Assembly (NCBI RefSeq): GCF_037622515.1
Contig: NZ_JBBJCN010000001.1
Coordinates: 124,001-188,000, forward strand
Length of the DNA stretch: 64,000 nucleotides
DNA from: Paradesertivirga superstes
GTDB taxonomy: Bacteria > Bacteroidota > Bacteroidia > Sphingobacteriales > Sphingobacteriaceae
Direction of reading: 5' to 3'
Numbering within the stretch: position 1 is the stretch's first letter; the number at the start of each line of letters is the position of its first letter. A model generated the notes under the pieces. That model searched no databases. It worked only from the letters and a program-made list of their open reading frames with translations, and was not told the DNA's origin. Below are positions 34,620-43,985 of the stretch, piece after piece. A program made the position numbers and the translations under genes.

Positions 34620-35042
34620 TCAACCAACCTGAGCATACTCCGGTTCATTTACATCAGTATACGTGGCCAGACCCAATTCCTCTGCATATTTACAATTTTC
34701 CGGATGACCAGGTGAGAAGAAAACTGGCATATCAAATCCTAGCTGAATATAATATTGAGTGATAAAATTCTGAACAGGCAAGTTATTTGCAACTTGCTTA
34801 ATACTTTCAGTCAGCATCCTTAATGGCTTCAAAACCAATTTTATATCATAGATTTCAAAATCATCATATAATGGAATCCAACGGCTTTGATTATCTATGC
34901 TTAACTGAATAGAATATTCTTTTACACCCGTCAGCACTCCCATCTGTTTCTCTGAATAACCGTCACGGGAAATTAAAACAACATTTTGACCGATATACCT
35001 GGTATATACTTTTAGTCTTTCTGAAATACTAAGATTCGTCAT
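34620..35042 (-). CDS. Hypothetical protein, 140 aa
   Basis: I do not recognise this protein. 140 residues, soluble, starting MTNLSISERLKVYTRYIG, with strands resembling an Sm/OB-like half-barrel (VVLISRDGYSEKQMGVLTGV) and a helical C-terminal part. It is probably conserved in related Bacteroidota. It stands between the PorP/SprF and phospholipase genes, with no clear operon. Confidence 0.6.
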   Translation of the reverse strand: MTNLSISERLKVYTRYIGQNVVLISRDGYSEKQMGVLTGVKEYSIQLSIDNQSRWIPLYDDFEIYDIKLVLKPLRMLTESIKQVANNLPVQNFITQYYIQLGFDMPVFFSPGHPENCKYAEELGLATYTDVNEPEYAQVG

Positions 35043-35104
35043 AACAATTGAATGACAACAAATATAATGCTAAATTTATTAGCATTATAAATTATTGCAA
35101 ATTG

Positions 35105-36406
35105 TTACAAGCCTTTGCCAGCGTCCTTAACCGAAGCATTTTGGAGAAGAGACAAAGCTTCGGAAATCTCCTGGTACCTTTTTAAACATTTTTTATTTAC
35201 CGGAGCTGCTTTAGGTTTGCCATAAAAAGAAATAAGATGACTCTTTAAGTGAGAAGTCATGTGCTCAAATTTTTCATCTTTTAACTTTAATAAATAAGCA
35301 TCATAATTCTGATCGGCAATAAAATATTCACCTGGGGTTGTCTCTTTACCAGTATCTAATGTGCGGTTGGCTAAAGTTAAACGTTGCGAATGAAGGGTGT
35401 TTAGCGCTACTGAATAATGACTCAAAGAAGCTTCGAAGCTTTTTACAAATAATTGTTCGGTTTCGGGATTGAGCTGTTTAAACTTTGTTTTAGATAAAGG
35501 GCCTAGTTTGGGCATAATGGGAAGCAGAAAAGAAACTATTGTTGGAACAATACCAGCTTTCTCATGATCGCGACCGAACTCATGATAATAGGTCCTGTTT
35601 TTCATTCGGTAAGAGAAACTGCGGCTGGTTGCTTTGGGATCAATCTTTTTTATGTCTGATCGTTTATTCACCCAGGCGGCTTTCACAATGGTGGGCAACA
35701 AACTTTTAACACTCCACCTGAAGGCGCCAATTGCCACAGTCATACTACCGAAAATATCGTTCAGATCCAGACCATAGGTTCTAAAGAAGGCCCTTTCAAT
35801 TACTTTTCTTGAGACGTTAAATCCGATAAAATCGTGATAAGCTTTTGAGGCATAATTCTCGCGGGCCGTTTGCATCACGTCGAACGCAAACTCCACCCGG
35901 GAGTGCGACTTTTTATGATCTGCATAGGTTACTACAGGGCCAAACTGCTCCTTAATTTTAGGATAAAGTAAGGGTACAGAAACATTCGTTGCTATAGAAT
36001 GTCCGTAATTATCAGCCATATAATGCGCCAGAGCCCCCAAGGCGAAGGCGTATTCATTCAGGTCCCGGGCTTCCTCAATCAGTGCGACAGTAAAATCGCC
36101 GCTGCGTATATTATGCACTAAATTTGTAAACACCTTGCTCCCAAAAGGGTAATACCCAATGTCGGGAATAATGGATCCTCCATAAGCGTAGGAATGTGCT
36201 TCAAGTAGCTGTTCGGATGTAGAAGCGGGATATTTCTTAAGAAGCAAAGGCTCAATCGCAACCTTCCAGCTGGCGTCGATGATTGCTTCATGCGTAAGCA
36301 CCGAATAGCCATTTGACTCTATAGGATAGTGCAGTAAAAATAAAAGAAGTATTAGAAGGAGCTTTTTACCAAGCATTTGTTTTCTCTTCAGTAATGAATA
36401 AATCAT
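35105..36406 (-). CDS. Zinc-dependent phospholipase C-family protein
   Basis: 433 residues. A hydrophobic N-terminus (LLLILLLFLLHYPI) acts as signal. The zinc-dependent phospholipase C domain has SVLTHEAIIDASW, DIGYYPFGSKVFTNLVH, and the metal-binding ALGALAHYMADNYGHSIA (His, Asp, His ligands). It probably hydrolyses phospholipids or phosphodiesters in the envelope. An internal start at M11 (36376) would put the signal peptide first; both are plausible. Confidence 0.85.
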   Translation of the reverse strand: MIYSLLKRKQMLGKKLLLILLLFLLHYPIESNGYSVLTHEAIIDASWKVAIEPLLLKKYPASTSEQLLEAHSYAYGGSIIPDIGYYPFGSKVFTNLVHNIRSGDFTVALIEEARDLNEYAFALGALAHYMADNYGHSIATNVSVPLLYPKIKEQFGPVVTYADHKKSHSRVEFAFDVMQTARENYASKAYHDFIGFNVSRKVIERAFFRTYGLDLNDIFGSMTVAIGAFRWSVKSLLPTIVKAAWVNKRSDIKKIDPKATSRSFSYRMKNRTYYHEFGRDHEKAGIVPTIVSFLLPIMPKLGPLSKTKFKQLNPETEQLFVKSFEASLSHYSVALNTLHSQRLTLANRTLDTGKETTPGEYFIADQNYDAYLLKLKDEKFEHMTSHLKSHLISFYGKPKAAPVNKKCLKRYQEISEALSLLQNASVKDAGKGL

Positions 36407-36589
36407 TCAATGACAATTAAATTTTAATAACCTGAAAGAGCGTTTTTGGGATAAGGTTTATTGGCTTGCGCAATATATAGTATAATATCAAAACTGGGGA
36501 ATTAGTTTTGATTCTCATGGTTTATAGTTTTTAGTAAGCTCTATATACTCTGTAAAATCCTAATATTGATACCCATGGGCTACCTGAGT

Positions 36590-36766
36590 TTAATTAAGGC
36601 CGAGGGTATCTAACTTACAAAGTGCTCTGAGCGAAGGTACAGATCCATCATTCTCAATTTGCAGAACTTCACTTTCTTCAATTTCAAGAAATTGAGCAAA
36701 CTCGGTTGTAGTACAACCTAAATTTCTTCTGATCGTCTTAAATATTATACTGAAATAGGTTTCCAT
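36590..36766 (-). CDS. Small XRE-type helix-turn-helix protein (58 aa)
   Basis: A 58-residue protein from the ATG at 36764-36766 to the TAA at 36590-36592. The centre (LGCTTTEFAQFLEIEESEVL followed by QIENDGSVPSLRALCKL) has the XRE/lambda-repressor-like helix-turn-helix spacing, with the family's E-N-G and P-x-L-x-x-L positions. It is shorter than usual HTH proteins. It lies in the 1-kb gap between the phospholipase gene and exonuclease III, next to the tandem repeat. The stretch 36407-36589 holds nothing I can identify. Confidence 0.6.
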   Translation of the reverse strand: METYFSIIFKTIRRNLGCTTTEFAQFLEIEESEVLQIENDGSVPSLRALCKLDTLGLN

Positions 36767-36917
36767 AATTAAGAGATATAATTACAAGTACGGCATCTGA
36801 ATTCAGATGGTTGCCCGACAAAAAATAATTGTGAGAAATTTTTCAATTATGAGATTTTTTTTCACATGTAGCATTTCGAATCAGCCTCCTGCAGAATCCC
36901 AATGAAAGTTTCTACCT

Positions 36918-37380
36918 CATTCTCCTTTTCGCGGAGATATCTCTTTTCCACACAATGCAAAAGCACAGGCCAATCGTTCGATATGACGGGAATTATGTTA
37001 TGAGCATTTCCATAGGATGCTTTGAGTTTGAAAACGAAACCAACACCCCATTCGTCACCTCGAACGGCCTTATGCCGGGGATAGAGCAGAGAGAGGTCTC
37101 CTGCCGATGGAAGCGGCTGTCCTTGTCGGCAAAGGAGATATCTCTCTTCCGCACAAGGCAAAGCACAGGCCATTCGTTCGATACGACGGGAATTATGTTA
37201 TGAGCATTTCCATAGGATGCTTTGAGTTTGAAAACGAAACCAACACCCCATTCGTCAACTCGAACGGCCTTATGCCGGGGATAGAGCAGAGAGAGGTCTC
37301 CTGCCGATGGAAGCAGCTGTCCTTTTCGGCAAAGGAGATATCTCTCTTCCGCACAAGGCAAAGCACACGTTTGCATAGGA
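36918..37380. repeat. Tandem repeat, period about 200 bp, about 2.3 copies
   Basis: Identical landmarks recur at 200-201 base intervals: GGAGATAT at 36933, 37134 and 37334; ATAGAGCAGAG at 37081 and 37281. Copies 2 and 3 are nearly identical, copy 1 is more diverged at its left end, and the last is truncated. Each unit contains a long inverted repeat (GAGAGAGGTCTCC and TGCCGA against TCGGCA and GGAGATATCTCTC). Both strands are open for most of the unit, but the frames look like repeat artefacts, so no gene is called. Confidence 0.85.
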
Positions 37381-37474
37381 CGCTTTAGTTTGAAATTATT
37401 GTATAAAATATTTCAAGCAATCCTTTTTAGTTTAATCAAAAACCTTTAATTAAATTTCGGCCTAATATTTTTCT

Positions 37475-38254
37475 ATGCCTGCACTTCATCTTATTAATTG
37501 GAATGTTAATGGCCTGCGCTCCATTACAAAAAAGGATTTTGTTAAAGACATACAAGCGATGAATCCAGATATGCTTTGTTTACAGGAAACGAAGGCAGGA
37601 AACGAGGATGTAAGATCTCTGTGTGAATTATTACCGGGTTATAAAGTATATGTCAACTCATCCAAGGCCCGCAAAGGTTATTCCGGTACAGCCATTCTTA
37701 GCAAAACCGAGCCTCTGCATGTTACCTTCGATATGAATATTGAAGAACATGATCAGGAAGGCAGGATTATAACCGCAGAGTATGACCAATTTTTTCTGGT
37801 AACGGTTTACTCGCCAAATTCCGGGGAGGGCTTAAAGCGTTTAGATTACCGTGAGAAATGGGATAGTGATTTCAAAACTTACATTGCTGGTCTCCAGTTA
37901 AAAAAACCAGTCATTTTAGGCGGAGATCTGAATGTAGCCCATAAGGAAATTGACATTTCCAGAGCTAAAGAAAACTACAATAAATCAGCAGGTTATACCC
38001 AACGCGAAATCGACGGATTTAATAACTTATTGAGTACAGGTTTTATCGACAGCTTCCGGCATTTTCATCCCGATGAGGTAAAATATACGTATTGGAATCA
38101 ATTATTCAACGCCCGGGCCAGAAACAAAGGCTGGAGAATTGATTACTTCCTGGTAAGCGATTCATTAATTAGCCAGGTAAAAGAAGCGTCAATTTATAAC
38201 GAATATCTGGGTTCAGATCATTGTCCGGTTGGGTTGATAATTGATATTGATTAG
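37475..38254 (+). CDS. xth: Exodeoxyribonuclease III
   Basis: 259 residues of the AP endonuclease/exonuclease III family. All landmarks are visible: NWNVNGLRS at the N-terminus, the metal-binding Glu in QETKA, GGDLNVAHKEID (catalytic Asp and Asn), and the C-terminal GSDHCPVGL (Asp-His pair). It cuts at abasic sites during base-excision repair. It stands alone after the tandem repeat. Confidence 0.94.
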   Translation: MPALHLINWNVNGLRSITKKDFVKDIQAMNPDMLCLQETKAGNEDVRSLCELLPGYKVYVNSSKARKGYSGTAILSKTEPLHVTFDMNIEEHDQEGRIITAEYDQFFLVTVYSPNSGEGLKRLDYREKWDSDFKTYIAGLQLKKPVILGGDLNVAHKEIDISRAKENYNKSAGYTQREIDGFNNLLSTGFIDSFRHFHPDEVKYTYWNQLFNARARNKGWRIDYFLVSDSLISQVKEASIYNEYLGSDHCPVGLIIDID

Positions 38255-38384
38255 AAGAAAATGCTCGTGCGGGGAAATATGAAGTAAATCCAAATGTAAC
38301 CGGCAAGAACCTGATGTTAAATTTGGTTAGAGATTAGCTTTAAATGAAAGTATACTCTAATTCATTACAGGTTCCCCAAAGAAC

Positions 38385-38606
38385 TTACTCTTTTTTTCCG
38401 CGCTTGTAAATTATCAGCCCGTTTAAAAAGTTACGCAGGAGCTGATCTCCACAGGGTTTAAAATTAGGATGATCATCTTTACGAAATATCGCACCCAACT
38501 CTGTTTTACTAATCCTGAAATCTACCAGGCTTAAAACTTCTATAATATCATCATCCGTAAACTTTAAAGCTACCCGAAGTTTCTTCATGATGTCGTTATT
38601 GCTCAT
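38385..38606 (-). CDS. DUF1456 (YehS-like) protein
   Basis: 73 residues, half of the usual YehS protein, which contains two DUF1456 repeats. The one repeat here is canonical (NNDIMKKLRVALKFTDDDIIEVL, FRISKTELGAIFRKDDHPNF, CGDQLLRNFLNGLI). Function unknown; it resembles a small helical nucleic-acid-interacting protein. Single-repeat forms are common in Bacteroidota. Confidence 0.87.
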   Translation of the reverse strand: MSNNDIMKKLRVALKFTDDDIIEVLSLVDFRISKTELGAIFRKDDHPNFKPCGDQLLRNFLNGLIIYKRGKKE

Positions 38607-38674
38607 GCTTTTTTATTTAGATCTTATGATGAATTTGAATTTGCCGAATTTACACGATTAAGATGGTTTACACC

Positions 38675-40906
38675 TTATACATTCTGCGTGAAAAAATCTT
38701 TAATGCGTTTCTTATTTCCCACGATGTAAACTATATCATCGGGTTGAAACACCAGAGTTGATTCAGGATTTAAGATCCTCTGATCATTGCGTTCAATCCC
38801 GATAATCAGGCCACTGGTTATCTCCTTAATACCCGAATCCCTGATACTTTTATAACATACCTGTGATTGATGCAATACTTTTACCTTTTGCAGTTGCAGG
38901 TCCTTTTTAGAGAATTGTACATCTTCATTTACCTGACTTGATACTTCAAGATGCTTTTTAATTTGAGCAATCTGTTCATCCGAACCTATAACCGTTAGTT
39001 TATCGTTAGGAAAGAGTCTTTCATCTCTTACAGGTGTTGGTATTGCCAGGCGCCCTCTTTCGATAAGAGCAACGTTTACCCCATAGCGTTCCCGAAATGC
39101 CAGCTCATTTAATGTTTTACCGGCCAAACTAGATTCCGGAGATACCTCAAGTTCGGTAAGGTGGGCGTCCCAGGGTACAATATCGGAATATTGATTAGAG
39201 AGGTCCCTGGAATTCAGATTAACTAAAAAGCGTTTTTCAAGCTTTTCATAAAATACCTGTAATCGGTTGGAAAAGATTACGATCAATAGTCCAAGAAGAA
39301 CTACAGCAATCAATACGGCATACCAGGTATGCATGATAAGATAGATAGCAAATCCGATAAAACATACCGCCAGTATTATTCTGAATATCTCAATAGCAAT
39401 TAGTGGCCCCCTGTGAATGCGTCTTTTAAGCCACAAATGAGTATATGCATGTTTTTCAATTCGCCTTCCGGCAAGAGCCCATAAAAAAGGAGTCATCAAA
39501 AGAATAGAAAACAAGAGTGAAACCAGATCGGCGTTTAATTCTGAGCCACTGTACTTTACAATTTGAGGATGAATAAATTTTGTCGAAATAAAAATTATTG
39601 CAATGAGAATCACAGAATGGATGGTTAAATTCATTGCATAAGCTTTTAATAACATTTTCCAGTCATTACTGCTCGTAATTTTCTCTGTACTGGAACTATA
39701 CTGCCCAATACCCCTTACCCATCGTTCGGGCATCTTTTTTTCTATATAATTATAAAATGGTTCTGAAAACCGGATAAGATAAGGAGTTGAAAATGTGGTA
39801 ATTGCCGAAACTGCGACCGCAATTGGATATAAGAACTCACTGGTAACCTTAAGAGTTAAACCCAGGGTTGCTATTATAAAAGAGAACTCGCCTATCTGAG
39901 CAAGACTTAAGCCGGTTTGAACTGATGTTTTTAAGGTTTGTCCGGACAACAGAGCTCCCAAACCAGAACTAAGAAACTTTCCTAAAACAGTAACTGCTGT
40001 AATGATTAAAATAGAGTAAAAGTGCTCTCCCAATGTATAGGGATTAATGAGCATTCCTACAGATATGAAAAACACAGCCGCAAAAAGATCTTTAACCGAT
40101 TTGGTCAGATGTTCTATTCTTTCTGCCTGGGGGGTCTCAGCCAATATCGACCCCATCACAAAGGCCCCTAATGCAGGAGAGAATCCAACTTTGGTCGCAA
40201 AAATCACCATTAATAAACATAGGGCCAGAGAAACAATCATTAGTGTTTCATCATTCATTAATTTCCGGGTCCTTTTTAAAAAAGTTGGGATAAGGAATAT
40301 GCCCCCAAGAAACCAAAGTGTCAGAAAAAACAACAACTTAAATACTTCAGTCAGCATTTCGGTGCCGGCAAATTGCTGACTCACAGCCACCGTCGACAAT
40401 AGTACCAGCAAGAGAATGGCAACCAGGTCTTCAACAATCAGCACCCCGAATACCAGACCGGCAAACTGTTTATGCTTCACCCCTAATTCTTCAAATGCAC
40501 GAATGATGATAGTGGTAGACGAAATTGAAAGTATACCTCCTAAAAATATACTATCTATATGGCTCCATCCTATTATCCTGCCGGCGGCATATCCTGCAAA
40601 AAGCATAAAAATCACTTCCACGATCGCAGTGATAGATGCTGAGCCGCCGACCTTAACCAATTTCTTAAAACTGAACTCAAGGCCGAGGCTGAATAACAGG
40701 AAAATCACACCAATTTCAGCCCATACAGTAATACTTTGAGCATCAGCAATTGTTGGGACCAAGGAAAAATGGGGGCCCACTAAGAAACCCGCGAGGATAT
40801 AACCCAGAACAAGGGGTTGCTTTATTCTCTTAAAAATTAATGTGGTAACTCCGGCAGCGGCAAGAATTAACCCTAAATCATATATCAATTGTGGTAAATG
40901 CACCAT
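38675..40906 (-). CDS. CPA2-type cation:proton antiporter with TrkA_C domain
   Basis: 743 residues, long for the family. N-terminal CPA2 (KefB/C-like) antiporter domain of about 12 helices (ILAGFLVGPHFSLVPT, FLLFSLGLEFSFKKL, SISSTTIIIRAFEELG) and further helices at about 410-550. The C-terminus holds a TrkA_C regulatory domain (LTVIGSDEQIAQIKKHLE and related) and possibly a second one. It exchanges K+ or Na+ for protons. The regulatory part may bind nucleotides. An 18-base palindrome lies 9 bases before the ATG. Confidence 0.9.
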   Translation of the reverse strand: MVHLPQLIYDLGLILAAAGVTTLIFKRIKQPLVLGYILAGFLVGPHFSLVPTIADAQSITVWAEIGVIFLLFSLGLEFSFKKLVKVGGSASITAIVEVIFMLFAGYAAGRIIGWSHIDSIFLGGILSISSTTIIIRAFEELGVKHKQFAGLVFGVLIVEDLVAILLLVLLSTVAVSQQFAGTEMLTEVFKLLFFLTLWFLGGIFLIPTFLKRTRKLMNDETLMIVSLALCLLMVIFATKVGFSPALGAFVMGSILAETPQAERIEHLTKSVKDLFAAVFFISVGMLINPYTLGEHFYSILIITAVTVLGKFLSSGLGALLSGQTLKTSVQTGLSLAQIGEFSFIIATLGLTLKVTSEFLYPIAVAVSAITTFSTPYLIRFSEPFYNYIEKKMPERWVRGIGQYSSSTEKITSSNDWKMLLKAYAMNLTIHSVILIAIIFISTKFIHPQIVKYSGSELNADLVSLLFSILLMTPFLWALAGRRIEKHAYTHLWLKRRIHRGPLIAIEIFRIILAVCFIGFAIYLIMHTWYAVLIAVVLLGLLIVIFSNRLQVFYEKLEKRFLVNLNSRDLSNQYSDIVPWDAHLTELEVSPESSLAGKTLNELAFRERYGVNVALIERGRLAIPTPVRDERLFPNDKLTVIGSDEQIAQIKKHLEVSSQVNEDVQFSKKDLQLQKVKVLHQSQVCYKSIRDSGIKEITSGLIIGIERNDQRILNPESTLVFQPDDIVYIVGNKKRIKDFFTQNV

Positions 40907-40914
40907 ACGTTAAC

Positions 40915-40932
40915 TAATCAATTTATTGATTA
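40915..40932 (-). promoter_or_regulatory. Palindrome at antiporter start
   Basis: TAATCAAT-TT-ATTGATTA is an 8+2+8 perfect inverted repeat ending 9 bases before the antiporter ATG, so it can be an operator or a translation-blocking hairpin. No regulator is adjacent. Confidence 0.35.
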
Positions 40933-41020
40933 ACAATTACTTAACTTTACAAATAAATTTTGTAAGTATACCCTGGGCTCTTATAACAAGCCCTTAATTT
41001 CCAGCAAAATAAACAGGCAA

Positions 41021-41377
41021 TTACCAGTGAGAATGGAACGGGAACAAGAGCAGAGAAAGAGTTTCATTTTTTACACTCAAGGTGTTTCTAATGCAGTTTA
41101 AAATCGCGATGTAATTTGCTTGAAATTTTAAATGTATACTGGTTAAACATCCTGAAAAATAAGAATTTCCTGTTTCTTTCTTTGTTATAAAATGGATAAA
41201 TGTATGGGAAAGAATTAAGGATTTTTTTTGATTGGGTTCCGATTTGGATACCTGGCTGGTATTTGCGCACTCTTTAAATGAATACGTTTTACCTGATTCA
41301 AGTATAGAACAGAAGGCAACGAAAAAACTTACAGAAATTATTAAAAACCAAGTGAACTTTAGTTTTCGCATTTTCAA
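41021..41377 (-). CDS. Possible small exported protein (118 aa), doubtful
   Basis: A frame of 118 residues that starts with a convincing signal peptide (LKFTWFLIISVSFFVAFCS) but continues into a low-complexity, non-domain-like sequence with no recognisable family. It lies in the 597-base gap between the antiporter and response-regulator genes, both strands of which otherwise show nothing. It may be a small periplasmic or regulatory peptide gene, or a remnant. Confidence 0.25.
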   Translation of the reverse strand: MKMRKLKFTWFLIISVSFFVAFCSILESGKTYSFKECANTSQVSKSEPNQKKSLILSHTFIHFITKKETGNSYFSGCLTSIHLKFQANYIAILNCIRNTLSVKNETLSLLLFPFHSHW

Positions 41378-41503
41378 AAATAGATATTTATTTCCAAAAA
41401 TGCCCGTAACACATATTTAGCGTAGCGAAAAGCCATATTTTCCTGGCTTAGCTTATCTTATATTCAAACCACATCCTGCATTATGCGTTAGGTAATAATA
41501 AAT

Positions 41504-42184
41504 ATGAAAATTTTAGTAGTTGAAGATGAGCAAGCCATGATGGATAATATTGTATGCGCCCTAGAAAGCGAGCAATATCTGGTTGAAACTGCTGACACCT
41601 ATGAATCTGCGATTCAAAAAGTAAATGATTATCAGTACGATTGCATACTTCTCGACATCTCACTACAGCATAAATATACAGGGCTTGACATATTAAAAGA
41701 ACTTAAAAAGTTAAATAAAACTGAAGGAGTAATAATTGTATCAGCTAAAAATTCACTTGATGATAAATTAACCGGACTTAATCTTGGAGCCGACGATTAC
41801 CTACCCAAACCCTTTCATATTTCTGAACTGCTGGCCCGGGTGAAGTCTGTTAACAGGCGAAGGAAGTTTATGGGAAATAATCGAATCAATGCAGGAAACC
41901 TCCAAATAGATACTGAACAAAGAATTGCTTTGGTGGATGATCTGCCTTTTTCAACAAATCGTAAGGAGTTTGAAGTTCTGTTATACCTGGTTACCAATAA
42001 AAACAGGCTGGTAAATAAATCTGCGCTTGCAGAATATGTGTGGGGCGACCATATAGACGGTGCTGATAACTTTGATTTTATTTATTCTCAAATTAAGAAT
42101 CTCAGAAAGAAACTTAAAGAAGCAAAGGCCCTTGTAGATATCCAGGCAATTTATGGTGTAGGTTACAAGCTCTGTGCAGAATGA
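41504..42184 (+). CDS. OmpR-family response regulator
   Basis: 226 residues. Receiver domain with acidic pair EDEQ and phospho-acceptor Asp51 (CILLDISL), then Lys in the KPF motif, and an OmpR winged-helix C-terminal domain (LVNKSALAEYVWGDH and the recognition helix FIYSQIKNLRKKL). Its gene overlaps the sensor kinase by 4 bases (ATGA). It pairs with that kinase and likely controls the downstream PepSY-like, propeller and DedA genes. Confidence 0.92.
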   Translation: MKILVVEDEQAMMDNIVCALESEQYLVETADTYESAIQKVNDYQYDCILLDISLQHKYTGLDILKELKKLNKTEGVIIVSAKNSLDDKLTGLNLGADDYLPKPFHISELLARVKSVNRRRKFMGNNRINAGNLQIDTEQRIALVDDLPFSTNRKEFEVLLYLVTNKNRLVNKSALAEYVWGDHIDGADNFDFIYSQIKNLRKKLKEAKALVDIQAIYGVGYKLCAE

Positions 42185-43446
42185 AGCTCCTCAATTACAC
42201 TTCAGCATATTTCTCAATCATCCTTATGATTATAATCCCCATCTGGGCCGGATTATTCTACGTGGCGATGCTTGATGAGGTGTATGATAGCATGGATGAT
42301 GGCCTGGATAACCAGAGATTGCTTATTATTTCTCAAGCCGGAAAAGATAGTACGGTTTTAAACAGAAGTAACTTCGAGGAAGGCAATTATTCCATTTCTG
42401 TGGTGAATGAAGCCAAAGCTAAAAATCATAAAGATATTTTCATTGATACCCTGATGTACATGCAGAATGAAAAGGATTTTGAGCCTGTAAGAATGCTGAA
42501 AACAGTTTTCATGAAAAACAATCGTTATTATCACATGAGGGTAATAACCTCTATGGTTGAAGAAGATGACTTGATTACAGAATTAACCCATGCCCTGCTT
42601 TGGCTGTATTTCGGTCTAATATTTACTATTATTATCCTTAATAACTCTCTGCTCAGAAATACATGGAGGCCCTTTTACCTGTTAATGAACCAGCTGCGGG
42701 CTTTTAAACTTAATGATGCTAAGCCTCTTAAGCTCTCGAAAACAAGGATTGATGAATTTAATATTATGCAAGATACCGTTCAAAGATTTCTGAGCAACAA
42801 TATTGATAGCTACAATAATCAAAAACAATTCATAGAAAACGCTTCTCATGAACTACAAACGCCTCTTGCCATCGCCTTAAATAAACTTGAATTGCTTGCA
42901 GAAAACCCTGCTCTGAATGAGGATCAAGCGGAATTATTAGGATCCGCTTTGAATAATCTGGAAAGGCTTAAACGTTTAAATCAATCGCTGTTGCTGCTTT
43001 CAAAAATTGAGAACGATCAGTTTGATGGAAGTATTGAAATTTCTGTAAATGCCCTTGTAAAGAAACTTCTTGAGGATTTCAGCGACCAGGTCGACTTTTA
43101 CAATTTAAAATTAGTTCTTACAGAATCAGGCGACTGCAAATGGATTATGAATCCTGATCTGGCAGACATACTGCTAAGCAACCTGATAAAAAACGCCATC
43201 AAACATAGCTCGGTTGGTGATAAAATATCTGTAATCATTAGCGAGAACAGGCTTGTAATTGAAAACGATGGCAATACTCCATTGGATGCGAAGGCTATTT
43301 TTCAACGTTTTTATAAAAGCAGCGCTTCTACGGAATCTACTGGCCTGGGATTATCAATTGCGAAGGCAGTTGCGGCTGTAAGTCATTTAAGCCTAAGCTA
43401 TCACTATGATGAAAAACATGTTTTTATTTTAGAATCGGGAATTTAG
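42181..43446 (+). CDS. Two-component sensor histidine kinase
   Basis: 421 residues. Two membrane helices (about 10-32 and 137-156) enclose a roughly 100-residue periplasmic sensor domain. The HisKA phospho-His is His223 (ENASHELQTPLA), the N box is LLSNLIKNAIKHS, and a glycine box GLGLSIAKAV ends the HATPase domain, which looks compact (D/G box around VIENDGNTPLD). The signal is unknown. It overlaps its regulator gene. Confidence 0.9.
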   Translation: MKLLNYTSAYFSIILMIIIPIWAGLFYVAMLDEVYDSMDDGLDNQRLLIISQAGKDSTVLNRSNFEEGNYSISVVNEAKAKNHKDIFIDTLMYMQNEKDFEPVRMLKTVFMKNNRYYHMRVITSMVEEDDLITELTHALLWLYFGLIFTIIILNNSLLRNTWRPFYLLMNQLRAFKLNDAKPLKLSKTRIDEFNIMQDTVQRFLSNNIDSYNNQKQFIENASHELQTPLAIALNKLELLAENPALNEDQAELLGSALNNLERLKRLNQSLLLLSKIENDQFDGSIEISVNALVKKLLEDFSDQVDFYNLKLVLTESGDCKWIMNPDLADILLSNLIKNAIKHSSVGDKISVIISENRLVIENDGNTPLDAKAIFQRFYKSSASTESTGLGLSIAKAVAAVSHLSLSYHYDEKHVFILESGI

Positions 43447-43507
43447 TCTTCTATTCCCAATTGTTTCCAGAATTGTATTGCAATTTTGACTTATAATCTT
43501 GCGGAAC

Positions 43508-43954
43508 ATGAAAAATTTCACATTGCTAATAGTATTTACAGGCATTATCATGATCTCATGTAGCGGCAACATACCAGCTAGAGATGTTCCCTCAATAGTT
43601 TTAAACACATTTAAAACTAAGTTCCCAAAGGCTGCGGATGTTGAATGGAAAAACAGTGAAGCCCTGTATACTGCGGAATTTGAAATTGGAAACATAGATC
43701 ATGCGGTTCAACTTAACAGCAAGGGTAACATAGTTATCTATAAGAAGGAAATAGGCAAATCGGAACTGCCCGGCGGGATAAAAGCGCTCTTAAGCAATAA
43801 GTTTAAAACTTATTTCACTGATGAGATTGAAGCGGTCCAAAGGGAAGGTTTGGCATACTACCAGATAGAACTTGAAAGCAATGGTAAGCCTGAAAAAAAA
43901 CTGGTTCTTTCGGCCGATGGAAGGGAAAATCATTCCATTACCTATTGGGATTAA
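43508..43954 (+). CDS. PepSY-like (DUF2874) lipoprotein
   Basis: 148 residues from the ATG at 43508 (a TTG at 43499 is an alternative). Lipoprotein signal with Cys18 (IIMISCSG), then two PepSY-like repeats (IVLNTFKTKFPKAADVEWK and IKALLSNKFKTYFTDEIE). This Bacteroidota family is typically placed next to two-component systems and is induced with them. It lies 61 bases after the kinase. Likely a periplasmic sensor or inhibitor partner. Confidence 0.85.
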   Translation: MKNFTLLIVFTGIIMISCSGNIPARDVPSIVLNTFKTKFPKAADVEWKNSEALYTAEFEIGNIDHAVQLNSKGNIVIYKKEIGKSELPGGIKALLSNKFKTYFTDEIEAVQREGLAYYQIELESNGKPEKKLVLSADGRENHSITYWD

Positions 43955-43985
43955 TTATATAACATCATACACTAAAATTACAATC

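Noticed and set aside
36862..37376. Open frames on both strands in the 200-bp repeat region
   Set aside because: The frames copy each other with the repeat period, have no recognisable domain, and exist on both strands, so they are a consequence of the repeat.
43872..43985. Upstream extension of the propeller protein
   Set aside because: It overlaps the PepSY-like gene in another frame; a membrane helix begins right after the ATG at 43986.
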